Shown here one piece after another: positions 11,909 to 21,466 of a DNA stretch of 64,000 bases; the first letter of the stretch is position 1; each line of letters starts with the position of its first letter. This stretch comes from Valencia hispanica. Its lineage: Eukaryota; Chordata; Actinopteri; Cyprinodontiformes; Valenciidae. Position numbers and translations under genes: made by a program. The stretch is taken from assembly GCA_963556495.2 (NCBI GenBank), contig OY747707.1, positions 4,895,001 through 4,959,000 on the forward strand. The letters are read 5' to 3'. Under the pieces are notes generated by a model. It was not told the DNA's origin. It was given only the letters and a program-made list of their open reading frames with translations, and did no database searches.

Positions 11909-12772
11909 GTGAAACAGGTCGACAAAGAGTGTGGCCGCTGTGGGCGAAAGAATAAACACTCATGGAAAGACTGTCCAGCTAGAGACATACAGTGTAGGAA
12001 AAAGGGGCATTTCGCTCTAGTTTGTCGCAGTAGTGAAGCTGCAGGGGTACGACAAGTAACAGAAAACTGTAATGACACAGACAGTGAGGAATGTGTGTTC
12101 TTGGGAGAAATAGGCACAGAGAGGTCAGAGCCCTGGGTTGAACAGGTCAAACTAAATGGGGAAAATATCCAGTTTAAACTCGACACAGGGTCAGATGTTA
12201 CGTCCATTCCAAAAACACTATACAAACCCGAAAGAGACGGTCAATTACAGAGACCCAAAAAGAAACGTCTAGGGCCAGGCAGTTACCAACTCAAAGTAAT
12301 CGGCTGTTTTGGAGCAAAGATGGGTGTAAAAGGCAGCTGTATTTCACAGGATGTCTATCTAGTGTCAGGGCTAGTTCACCCACTGTTAAGCAGACCAGCA
12401 TGTGAGGCATTGAGGTTAGTATATAGAGTGGACACAGTTACAGTTGCTGAGACAGATTTCAGAGCAGCGTATCCAGACGTGTTTCAAGGTTTAGGGAAAT
12501 TGAAAGAGCCCTACCACATACAACTAGAAGAGGGAGCAATACCTGTCGCTCTTTCTGCCCCACGACGTGTTCCTCTCCCTCTCAGAAATGCAGTTAGGGA
12601 GGAGTTAAACAGAATGGGAGTCATTTCAAAAGTTACTGAGCCTACAGAGTGGTGTTCAGGCATTGTTGTTATTCCCAGACCAGCAAAAAAGCCACCTAGG
12701 ATATGTGTAGATCTTAGACCTCTGAACACAGCAGTCACATTCTTCCAGCGGTGGACCAAACGCTCGCTATGA
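11909..12772 (+). pseudogene. Ty3/gypsy gag zinc knuckle, protease and RT start
   Basis: The frame opens with a CCHC zinc knuckle (CGRCGRKNKHSWKDC) and a second, damaged knuckle that lacks one Cys. An aspartic protease follows with the catalytic FKLDTGSDVTSIP motif. Reverse transcriptase then begins (MGVISKVTEPTEWCSGIVV, ICVDLRPLN). The frame is lost after LNTAV by a frameshift near 12740 and RT continues from 12751 in another frame. The gag N terminus and the 5' LTR are missing. Confidence 0.85.
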
Positions 12773-13824
12773 TGAAAGACGCCAGAGTGTTTACTAAGTT
12801 GGATGAACGTTCGGGGTTTTGGCAAATCCCCCTCTCACCAGAGTCAAGGTCTCTAACAACCTTCATCACGCCTTTTGGTAGGTTCCTGTTCAATCGCCTT
12901 CCCTTTGGTATAGTGTCGGCGCCAGAACATTTTCAAAGGAGAATGTCACAGATGCTGGAGGACTTTGATGGAGTAATCTGTCATGCTGACAATGTGCTTG
13001 TGTATGGCAGCAACAGGCAGGAGCATGACCACAGACTGCATCTAGTGCTCCAAAGGTTCCAAAAAGAGGGTCTCACTCTTAACGAGAAGTGTGAGTTTGC
13101 CAAGAACGAGATCATGTTTGTTGGTCATAAAATCTCAGCAAAAGGCATAGAAGCTGACCCTAACAAGGTAAAAGCAATCCAGCAGTTGCCACAGCCAAAA
13201 TGTGTGGAAGATGTCCGGCGTCTCATGGGCATAGCTAACTATCTAGCCAAGGTTATGCCACAGTTAGCCACACCGCTTAAGGAGCTACAAAAACAGAGAA
13301 ACGAGTGGATATGGGAAGAGCCAGAGGAGGTTGCATTTCAGAGACTGAAGGAGATACTAAGCTCTCCTGAGGTGCTTGCCCAGTACTCCAACACGGCAGA
13401 CACAAGAGTTGCTGCAGATGCATCGCCATACGGGATCGGAGCTGTACTCACACAGAAACAGTCAGACGGCCAGTGGCGACCCGTAAACTACATTTCTAGA
13501 GGACTAACTGACACGGAGAAACGCTACGCACAAATCGAGAAGGAGGCGCTCGGTGTCACATGGGCATGTGAAAGACTTTCCTCCTATCTTATGGGTCTGC
13601 AGTTCACACTGAGAACAGACCACAAACCCCTGGTCCCTCTTCTGAGCACAAGAGGTTTAGACGACCTTCCTCCGCGCATCCTAAGGTTCAGACTTAGGCT
13701 GCTCCGTTTCTCATTCAAGATTGTCCATGTTTCAGGAAAAAACCTTGTCACAGCTGACGCCCTATCACGCGCCACGGTGGGAGGCCGCCATCTCCCAGAG
13801 ATCTACAGCTGGAGAGAGAGGTAG
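12751..13824 (+). pseudogene. Ty3/gypsy reverse transcriptase and RNase H
   Basis: Continues RT after the frameshift: FTKLDERSGFWQIPL, TPFGRFLFNRLPFG, then the catalytic box reads CHADNVLVYG instead of the usual YxDD type, so the second Asp is Asn. Connection and RNase H follow: VAADASPYGIGAVLTQ, EKEALGVTWACE and TDHKPLVPLL, ending near VTADALSRA. RT-RNase H-integrase order and the motifs fit Ty3/gypsy. The Asp-to-Asn change would inactivate polymerase activity. Confidence 0.9.
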
Positions 13825-13832
13825 AGGTTTTT

Positions 13833-14268
13833 GTGGACACTGTTGTATCCTGCCTTCCTGCCACAGACAAAAGGCTGGAGGAGATAAAGTTAGCACAAGA
13901 CAACAACGAACTGTGTAAGAAAGTGAAGGACTATTGTCTCACAGAGAAGTGCAAGCTGGATCCGGACGTGAAAGCACACTGGCAGCACAGGATGGACCTA
14001 CATGTTGGCCATGGCCTTCTCATGAAAGGAGAAAGAGTTGTAATCACACCACCTCTGAGAGCAGACATGTCACAACGTCTGCATGAAGGCCATCAAGGGA
14101 TTTCCGAATGCAGGGCCAGAGCTAAAGAATGCGTCTGGTGGCCCGGCATCTCTGCTCAAATAGGTCAAATTGTGGGCAATTGTGAAATATGTCAGAAATA
14201 CAGGATACAGAACCGCGAACCGCTATTGCCTACTCCACTTCCAGAACGCCCATGGCAAAAAATGTTCT
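13833..14268 (+). pseudogene. Ty3/gypsy integrase, N-terminal fragment
   Basis: Holds the HHCC zinc-binding domain (HEGHQGISECRARAKECVWW, then NCEICQKYR) and the linker RIQNREPLLPTPLPERPWQ. The sequence then leaves the integrase and enters an unrelated repeat, so the DDE catalytic core is absent. No 3' LTR is visible. The upstream RNase H frame ends a few bases before and was probably once continuous with it. Confidence 0.8.
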
Positions 14269-15073
14269 GTTTCCTTAAAGAAGACTTTTGATTTTAACAT
14301 ATTTCAGTATCCCTGCTCTATGTGGTTAAAAAGAAAAATTAAATAAACTTCAGATCAGCTCTTACAAGTCAAACATGTCATACAGGACAAAAACTTACAC
14401 AAAATATTTGGAGAAAATACGTATTATGTTTCTATTCGAAGTAATAGAAAATAAAAAGCAGCATTCTCCTAAAGACACTTAAAGTTTATACTCCAGTCTT
14501 TGTTTTTTTCGCTGTCAGTTTAATACAGAACTGTAACTTTGCAGCGTTTTAATGGTTTTTGCTTATATTTGATCAATGGGATGTTTGCCACCTGTCATAC
14601 ACAGAAACTAATCTACCAGCTATGAGTACGCTGCTCTGCGCTACACATTAGTCGCCACAGGGATGGAATGAAGGACATTTCCTTCCTGTTTTAGACTTAA
14701 AGCTACACTTGGGCTGACGTCTGGTAAACATGAGCTGCAGCTCGGGGAGGACGCCTCGGACAGCACAGATAAAGTGGAACATGTCCACTGCTGCTAACAT
14801 GATACCCAAAGACAAAGAGGCTTCTTTTACAACTAAAGTACAAAATAATTGCTGTATGTTGTAAATGTCGCGCTGCATGGCTGAAACACTATATTCAGTC
14901 ATGATGTTTCCGCCGGTCCGTCCCCTAAAAATGTCCGTGCGGGATGCCGGACTTTTCTGATTTTCTCATTTAATTATTATGAAAAATTATCGCTTTCAGA
15001 ACGCTTTTAAATTGCTATCGATTTGCATGTTTCACATGGCAATTAATTGATTTATGGTGAATCGGCACATCCC
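14262..15073 (-). repeat. Dispersed repeat A, copy 1
   Basis: About 0.8 kb that is the reverse complement of most of 61101-61900. Shared landmarks include the GAGCTGCAGCTCGGGGAGGA block at about 14730 and the CATACACAGAAACTAATCTA block at about 14597. The right end reads ATCGGCACATCCCT. The family is unknown and no transposase frame is visible. It abuts the truncated gypsy integrase on the left and the Tc1 end on the right. Confidence 0.6.
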
Positions 15074-15179
15074 TAGCTTTTAAGTTGGAAAACCTGCACA
15101 GTCAGTGGCTGCCAAATACTTTTTTGCCCCCTTGTGTCACAGGAACGTTTGGTTATACTTGTTGTTCATTCATTTATAA

Positions 15180-15240
15180 ATTAATATCTAAATAACAAAC
15201 TCAGTATTTAGCTTCTAAGTTAATATTTAGTTCTTTTTTT
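15180..15240. repeat. CTAAATATTTAG array fragment
   Basis: Short stretch of the same array type (TCAGTATTTAGCTTC, TTAATATTTAG) cut by the SINE on its right. It continues at 15395. Confidence 0.5.
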
Positions 15241-15242
15241 AA

Positions 15243-15392
15243 AGGTTTTGTGGCAACAGTGGCCTTTTTTTGACAGTGGTGAGTACATAGAAGGGGGAGA
15301 GAAATGGGGGAAGACAATGCAGGAAATGTCCACCGAGACGGGACTCGAACCCGGGACTCCCGCGCTAACCACTGCGCTACGTGATGCCTCAA
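15243..15392 (-). mobile_element. tRNA-derived SINE
   Basis: On the minus strand the head reads like a tRNA. An A-box-like TAGCGCAGTGG lies at 15379-15369 and a perfect B-box GGTTCGAGTCC at 15351-15341. A non-tRNA body follows with CCCCCATTTCTCTCCCCC and an end of GCCACAAAACC. The anticodon arm is not tRNA-like, so this is a SINE and not a tRNA gene. It sits within the array sequence. A related copy is at 35832-36025. Confidence 0.75.
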
Positions 15393-15394
15393 TA

Positions 15395-15775
15395 TTTACT
15401 TTGAAGCTAAATATTTGGCTAGAAAGCTAAACTGGCTAGATACATTTTGCTAATATGCATATTAATTTGCCCATCCATCCATCCATCCCAAAAAAATGGG
15501 TGTTTATTTTTCAAAATCATGTTTTCACCATGTTATCTTTGCATTTTTAACAGTCACAGTTTATGGCTAAATATATAGTTTACAAACTAAATATTCCGCT
15601 TAAAACTAAATATTTAGTTTACATCTAAATATTTAGCCAGCCAGTTTAGCAGCATGTGAATTTGCATATCATCAAAATATCTAGCTCTGAGTTAATTATT
15701 AATTTGATATTTAGCTTCAAAGTAAATATTTAGCTAGCAAGCTAAACTGGCTAGCTAAATATTTAGCTTCATGCT
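15395..15775. repeat. CTAAATATTTAG array fragment with partial TIR block
   Basis: Diverged array units with CTAAATATTTAG-type motifs around a segment (about 15470-15580) matching the inner TIR block of copy 1, including a CCATCCATCC run and AAAATCATGTTTTCACC. This is a rearranged, partial copy of the TIR/array family. Confidence 0.6.
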
Positions 15776-17395
15776 AAGGAGTCGGGTCAAAGGAGGCCTT
15801 CCCAGATGTTCTGTGTGTCAGGAAAAAACTGGTTCAGGGGCTTAATGTGACGTTTAGCTTAAAATATAGCTGTTGAAAGAACTGTATTTCTAAATAGGTA
15901 AATGACCCTGTTTCTGCTTTTCTATCCGCATTTCATATAATTATTACCAGAATTTTTACGTTTCAGTTTCTGCTTCTTTTATTGAGGGAGAGATATATCT
16001 GTCCAACGAGGCTCAGTTCTGCCGTGATCAGAATCAGTAAATTGTATTTTTACAGGCGTTTCAGTCCGAGCTCCAAGGATCCCAGATGAAATGACAGACC
16101 CAAATTACTTCTGGGCAGGATTTTTTTGTTTATTTTATATCAGTTTCTGCACCTATTTTAATCATATGCAATGAATAAATTACCTAAAAAGCTAAAAACA
16201 ATTTGTTTTATTCAGTGTGATTCAGTTATTAAAATAATTGAATCCTCTTGGGTACAAATGGGTCAAAATTTTCTCTCATTATTCTGGCAGATAATATAAA
16301 TAATTTAGTGAACGGACCTAAAACAGGAAAAGTTTACTTTGTGAGATGTATGAACCCTCGTGGGCGTGAGACCAGGATACTTCTCGATGTTTTTGGCTGT
16401 GATTCCGCCGCCGTGATCCCAAACCTGTTCTCACAGATGAACTGAAACAAAGCGAGATAATAAAATTCCTGGGACAAGCTGAGACCGGACCTCCAGCAGA
16501 CGGGCCCACATCCAGAGGATGTTGAGCCGCTCCTTTATCATCTTCATCCAGACGTCTAATTCTTGGCCCGGCTGAAGCTGCCAGCTACGGTCAGCTTCCT
16601 CCGATTCACACGAGAAGAAGAAGTTCTCTGATTTCTAGGGTGGTTTCCAGACTGCAGCCCTGATGGGCATCACAGTGTTGGTGAAGGAAGCAGTAATGTT
16701 CTGTATCTGTGTGAAAAACATGCCTGATTGCTCACCTGACGGTCAGTGGATCGTTCCAGAAGGAGAACGCCGTCCTCCGCCGTGATTTGACCATCCTCGC
16801 GGTGCCGTGTGGGGTTAGCAGATTATTGAAGGACACGTCGCTTATTGGGCTTCGGCTCGGCTCAGACAGACGGAGCAGAAATCAATGCCTCCTGGTGTTT
16901 CCCCGTCCCCTCATCAGACAGAAAAATCCCGGCTTATTGAACGTTCCCGTCCGGAAATCTTTCACAAATACCAGTCTGCAGCATGTCTGGATTAAAGGGA
17001 TATTCCAGTCTGATGCCATATTCCTCAGAGTTAAAAGCATTTTTGCAACCAGCCCAGTCATTCTCCTGCAGTCCGTTTGCTTTAGCTTAGCATAAACAAT
17101 GTAGGTGAATGGTAACAGCTAGCATTTCATATACAAAAGCGATTAAAATTAATCTGTAATAATCCTAATCCTAATTATTCCTGGTGACCTCGATATTTAA
17201 ATGAAAATAAGAAGTAACGCAAAGGAATTACAGGATCTGATTTAGACTTGGGACTACATTGGGACAAAGCACAGCTGTAAGCCGCCGCCGCAAGGCGCAA
17301 GGACATAACGCAGCGCCCGCAAAAGCCACATCTAAATCGGCTCCTGTAATTCCTTCGTGTTGCTTATTATTTTAATTTGCAATGTTAAACAATAA
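15776..17395. other. No gene seen
   Basis: Apparently low-copy sequence. Short frames such as 16248-16445 and 16787-17095 have no recognisable domain. I checked it for a tfpi signal-peptide exon ending in phase 1 and found none convincing. Confidence 0.4.
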
Positions 17396-17399
17396 TAAA

Positions 17400-17650
17400 G
17401 AAGTGACATTCAGGCTTGCCAGCAGTTTATATAGGAGGTTCGCAAGACCCAGCTTTTATTTTGGTGGTCCACTTCCGCTTAATTGGGAAGTAAATTTGGA
17501 CGTTAGCTAAACTGTAAACTGAGACATTTATGATTAAATAATTAAATAACGTTGCAAATATGACAATGAAACCAATTTTTTTCTCTTATGAGAGGCTTAA
17601 ATAACCCAAATTATTGCAGTTAATTTTTTACTGTGTGATTTAAGAAAACG
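17400..17650. repeat. Partial TIR/array element, right end
   Basis: Contains the flank block seen in other copies (GACCCAGCTTTTATTTTGG, GTCCACTTCCGCTTAA) and then the right inverted-repeat block (GGCTTAAATAACCCAAATTA). The array between them is almost absent. It may be an internally deleted copy. Confidence 0.5.
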
Positions 17651-17969
17651 TTGCTTTATGCCGTTTCACTGCGGGTCTCAAACAGAGAAAATGAGGCTTT
17701 CTGTTGAAAATTACAACACTACTAATAATCAGCGAAGTCACTGCATCTTCATCTCAGGCTGCTGATAACAAAGAGGCTGAGGATCCAATTTTACGCTGGT
17801 TTTTGGCCAACACAGAAGCCTTTTTTATTGTCCGAGTTCAAAAATATATCTGTTATTATTCAGGTAGGAGACTAAAACAAGAGAAAAAGCAGCAAGAAAA
17901 AACTTCCATCGGAAAGCCTGAACTATTAATCTAAACCACAACGAAAATAGAAAGACATGAATATGGGGA

Positions 17970-18346
17970 GCCTCTTTTATAAAGTTAAAAAGTCAAAAAT
18001 CAACAGTAATAATTTGGGTTATTTAGCCTGTAAAAGAACAAATATGGGGGTTTATTTTTCGAAGTTATATTTGCATCCATGTTTATTTATTTATTCAGAA
18101 AGTTCAATTTCAAACTTAATATTTAGTTTGAAGTAAAATATTTGGTTTGTAGACTAAATATTCAAACTAAATACTAAGTTAGCAAGCTAAATATTTACTT
18201 TGTAAACTAAATATTTACTTTAAAACAGTGACATTTATAAATGAGTAAATATGAAAATTGAACGCCCATTTATTTATCCAATGACAGGCTAAATAACCCA
18301 AATTATGGCGGATCATTTTTGACTGTGTGAGTTAACAAACGTCACC
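17970..18346. mobile_element. TIR/array element, short complete-looking copy
   Basis: About 375 bp. The left block (TAATTTGGGTTATTTAGCCT, 18009 on) is matched by the inverted right block (AGGCTAAATAACCCAAATTA, 18287 on). The outer right end is TTAACAAACGTCACC. The interior holds only a few CTAAATATTTAG-type units (18110-18230). This copy shows most simply that the arrays lie inside inverted repeats. Confidence 0.6.
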
Positions 18347-18960
18347 TCATACAAGAAGGATGCATCTGTAGCTTAAGTTTCAGTTTCATCTTTGTAGAAA
18401 ACCAGTTAAATCCACAGCTTTTAACCCGAGGAAGGCGTGAACTAATGTTTGAACGGATTCTTTTTTAACTATCTTTACCAAACGTTTCCAACCCAGCTCA
18501 TGGCGGGTGTTGATGATGTCACACCTCTGGAAGAGGAGAAAGGGAAAAAAACAACCCGTCATGGGAAATATTATGTGCACCGTTAAACACCAACATGGCC
18601 CGTACATGAACGGTCGCTGAAGCTTTGATGATGTGCAGCCTTAGTGGCGAATCTACCGATTCTTCGGCTCAGCCGTGTCTCTGCAGGCTGCTTGCTGCGA
18701 GACTCCTGTTGATGCTCCAGTCTAGATGAGCAAACTAAGTAAACCCACAACCCGGTGGTCGCTGGGCTCCAAGGAAGCGAATTCCCTCTGCAGCTCTGAA
18801 GGAAAAAACACAGAAAGCTGAAGTCATTTGGAAATTAGATTCCAAGCGTGCAGCTTGACTTTATCTCACAGCCCGAGGTTAGACTCTGACATAATTTCTT
18901 CCACAGCAAAAATTATTATTAAAGCTGTTTTTTTGTTTTTTTTTAAAAAGGAGAGAATAT
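18347..18960. other. No gene seen
   Basis: No exon, RNA gene or clear repeat recognised. A poly-T-rich stretch begins just beyond. Confidence 0.35.
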
Positions 18961-18964
18961 AAAA

Positions 18965-19740
18965 AATCAACACTAGTCACACCTTAATCTTTTTTTTCTC
19001 ATTTTGCTGCATAAGAACCACAAACTTTGACCTATATTATTAGGATTTGTGATTTTTTTTTTTTTTTTTTTTTATGAGCTAAAATTGGAAAGTAGAAGCA
19101 CGTTTAGTTGGAGGTCCGGATCCAGGTTTTTGGGGGTCTGAAGGTCTACAGGCTGACATTTTAGTCCAGCTCAGTCAGATTGGATGGAGAGCTCCTGTGG
19201 ACATCACTTTTCAGATCTGGTTGTAGATCAGGACTTTGACTAGGCCATTCTAACACATGAATCTGCTTTGATCTAAGCCATCCCATAATATCTCTGGCTG
19301 TGTGTTCACGGGGGAAGGTAAACCTCCAGCCCAGTCTCGGGTCTTATGCAGCCCTTCCAACAGGACTTCTTCCAGGATTGTCCTGGATTTAGCTCCACCC
19401 AACAGCTTCCCCGTTCCTGCTGAAGAAAAGCATCCCCACAGCATGATGCTCACACTACCATGCGTTACAGTGGAGACGCATAGGGGTTTTATGTGCTCCT
19501 TCATGGCTGGTTGACATCTGTGGACTACACAAAGGCTCTGGATCTCTGCAGCTCCTCCAGAGTTCCTGCTTCTCTGATTCATGTCTTGGTAGGTCTGCAG
19601 GTGGTCCATCCTGAACAGAGCTCTGGGAGGTGTTGTAGAACCCAACCCTGCTTAAAACTTCTCCCTGACCTGTTTTTGAAGAATACATTTGGCACTGCCC
19701 ATCCTAACAGTTTTCAGGTAGCAAGCTTGAGGCGTTGTGA
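18965..19740 (-). pseudogene. Tc1-like transposase remnant
   Basis: A minus-strand frame at 19250-19645 contains HGSVSIMLWGCFSSAGTGKL, the conserved core of Tc1 transposases between the first and second catalytic Asp. DNA on both sides still resembles a common teleost Tc1 family, down to the untranslated end near 18965-19025. Frames are broken throughout and the third catalytic residue region is not readable. It is an old fossil, much more decayed than the copy at 50402. Confidence 0.75.
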
Positions 19741-19744
19741 TGTT

Positions 19745-21180
19745 TGAGGAATGAGGACCTAAACGCAAACTGATATTGATCTGAAATGATTTAATAAATT
19801 AAAGGGGCAACTTACAAATATTGCTCAGGCAGTACACGAAGGGAAGATGAGGACAAGGGGTAAAGAGGGATGAAAAGATTGAGAATCCAACGGAGAAGTG
19901 AAGTGATCCAGGCGCTTAAAGATCTCATTCACTCGATTTTTCCAAACAAATTTCAGGCCCTTCTTCTTTCAGGAGGTTGCAGTTTGTCAGAGGAGTGGGT
20001 TGGGGGAAAATGACAGGATTACAAGTCTAACTAATTATTATTCATGATATGCAACCTTCTCTCCTCTGATTGGCTAAAAGCAATGCAACTCTTATGCTGC
20101 ATTCGAAAAAATAACTAACTTACCTTACTTCGCCGCTGGTGTTCAAAGACACACTCCAACCGTTTCTATATGAGGTAAAGAAATGCAACGCTGATGTGTT
20201 ATCTCCACAAATTACACAAGCCTGAACGTGTTCTGCCATGTTGTGGAGTTGCTAACGGTTAGCTTCTACTATCAGAGTTGCTAACGGTTAGCTTTTACTA
20301 GCAGAGTTGCTAACGGTTAGCTTCTACTAGCAGAGTTGCTAACGGTTAGCTTTTACTAGCAGAGTTGCTAACGGTTAGCTTCTACCAGCAGAGGTGCTAA
20401 CGGTTAGCTTCTACTAGCAGAGTTGCTAACGGTTAGCTTTTACTAGCAGAGTTGCTAACGGTTAGCTTCTACCAGCAGAGTTGCTAACGGTTAGCTTCTA
20501 CCAGCAGAGTTGCTAACGGTTAGCTTTTACCAGCAGAGTTGCTAACGGTTAGCTTTTATCAGCAGAGTTGCTAAAGGTTAGCTTTTACTAGCAGAGTTGC
20601 TAACGGTTAGCTTCTACTGGCAGAGACACCTCTGCTCTCTCCTGGCCGCAAAATCAATACAGCCTTCCTGTGGGCGGTCCCAATCCAAGGTGGGCGGGGT
20701 CATGAATACTAATTTTCTCTGTGACGTAGAAGGGACGGGCTTTTTCTGTTCATGTGCAGCACACATATGCAGCTCAGAGAGACCGATCATATTTCCAAAA
20801 GAACAAGTATTACTTGAATACTTACTTGAGTTTCTCAGTGATCGGGAACTTTAAGTACGCTGGGTAGGAGTGAAGAATGGCACAGAAAGCAGAGGAGATA
20901 ATAAAGGGTTAAACAGATGCAGGTGGGAGAGAGGGCCGGCAGAGGGAGATCGGAAATACGCTGCAGCTTGGATAGAAGGTAAACAGCAAAACAGAGTTAA
21001 CAGAGGAAGGACAGGTAAACACACACAAGGAGAATGAAACTCAAAGAAATTATAATTCTAAATGCATAATGACAATAAGGCAGAAACTAACACAGAGGAA
21101 TTAACTTCAAATGACAAGACCTAAGTAAAGAAATATAAAAACAGAGCCACAAATGAAAACTCAAAGTACGAACCTTGGGT
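19745..21180. repeat. Unclassified purine-rich repeat region
   Basis: The outer parts (19745-19930 and 20870-21180) are purine-rich non-coding sequence similar in style to the insert at 5946-7018. The middle (about 19930-20870) carries a 29-bp minisatellite. No coding frame with a known domain. It lies directly upstream of the tfpi Kunitz 1 exon. Confidence 0.35.
20246..20620. repeat. 29-bp minisatellite, about 13 copies
   Basis: The unit is about 29 bp and contains GTTGCTAACGGTTAGCTT and then CTACTAGCAGA with point variants (TTTTACTAGC, TTCTACCAGC). Each unit holds the near-palindrome GCTAACGGTTAGC. Copies are very similar, which suggests recent expansion or homogenisation. Confidence 0.9.
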
Positions 21181-21262
21181 AATGACAGTTTAGCAACTTG
21201 AAATAAGGTTTTACTTTAAAAGTTAAACGGTTTTTAAACTTCAGTGCATCTTCTTCCGGCAG

Positions 21263-21466
21263 GGCATGGAGGACATCCCGATCCGATCATCTTCAACGAG
21301 CTCTGCGCCCTGAAAGATGAGCCGGGGCCGTGCAAGGCCATCAAGGACCGATACTTCTTCAACGTCAACTCGGGGAGCTGCGAGCTCTTTGAGTACGGAG
21401 GCTGTGGAGGGAACACCAACAACTTTGAGACTTTTGAGGAATGCGAGGCAGCGTGCGTCGTCTCTG
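21263..21466 (+). CDS. tfpi: tfpi exon: Kunitz domain 1
   Basis: Acceptor CTTCCGGCAG and donor CTCTG/GTGGGT; phase 1 at both ends, 68 codons. The Kunitz domain spans [10 protein letters not shown] to CEAACVV with all six Cys. P1 is Lys in GPCKAI, the residue used by vertebrate TFPI Kunitz 1 against factor VIIa. The family signature is [11 protein letters not shown]. An acidic-poor leader ([10 protein letters not shown]) precedes the first Cys. Reading on past the donor gives only intron sequence. Confidence 0.95.

Larger units (their letters stand above)
11189..15135 (+). mobile_element. Tc1-like element, interrupted and internally deleted
   Basis: The left end starts TA-CAGTGGGGCAA (11187 on) and is followed by leader sequence and the start of a transposase. 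The matching right end, a stretch ending AAATACTTTTTTGCCCCC, lies at about 15074-15135. Between them are a Ty3/gypsy pol fragment (about 11905-14262) and another repeat (14262-15073). The catalytic part of the transposase is missing, so insertion was accompanied by deletion. End assignment uses the known sequence of a common teleost Tc1 family. Confidence 0.6.

Noticed and set aside
15330..15392. tRNA gene on the minus strand
   Set aside because: A and B boxes are present but the anticodon arm does not fold, and the sequence continues into a SINE body shared with another copy.
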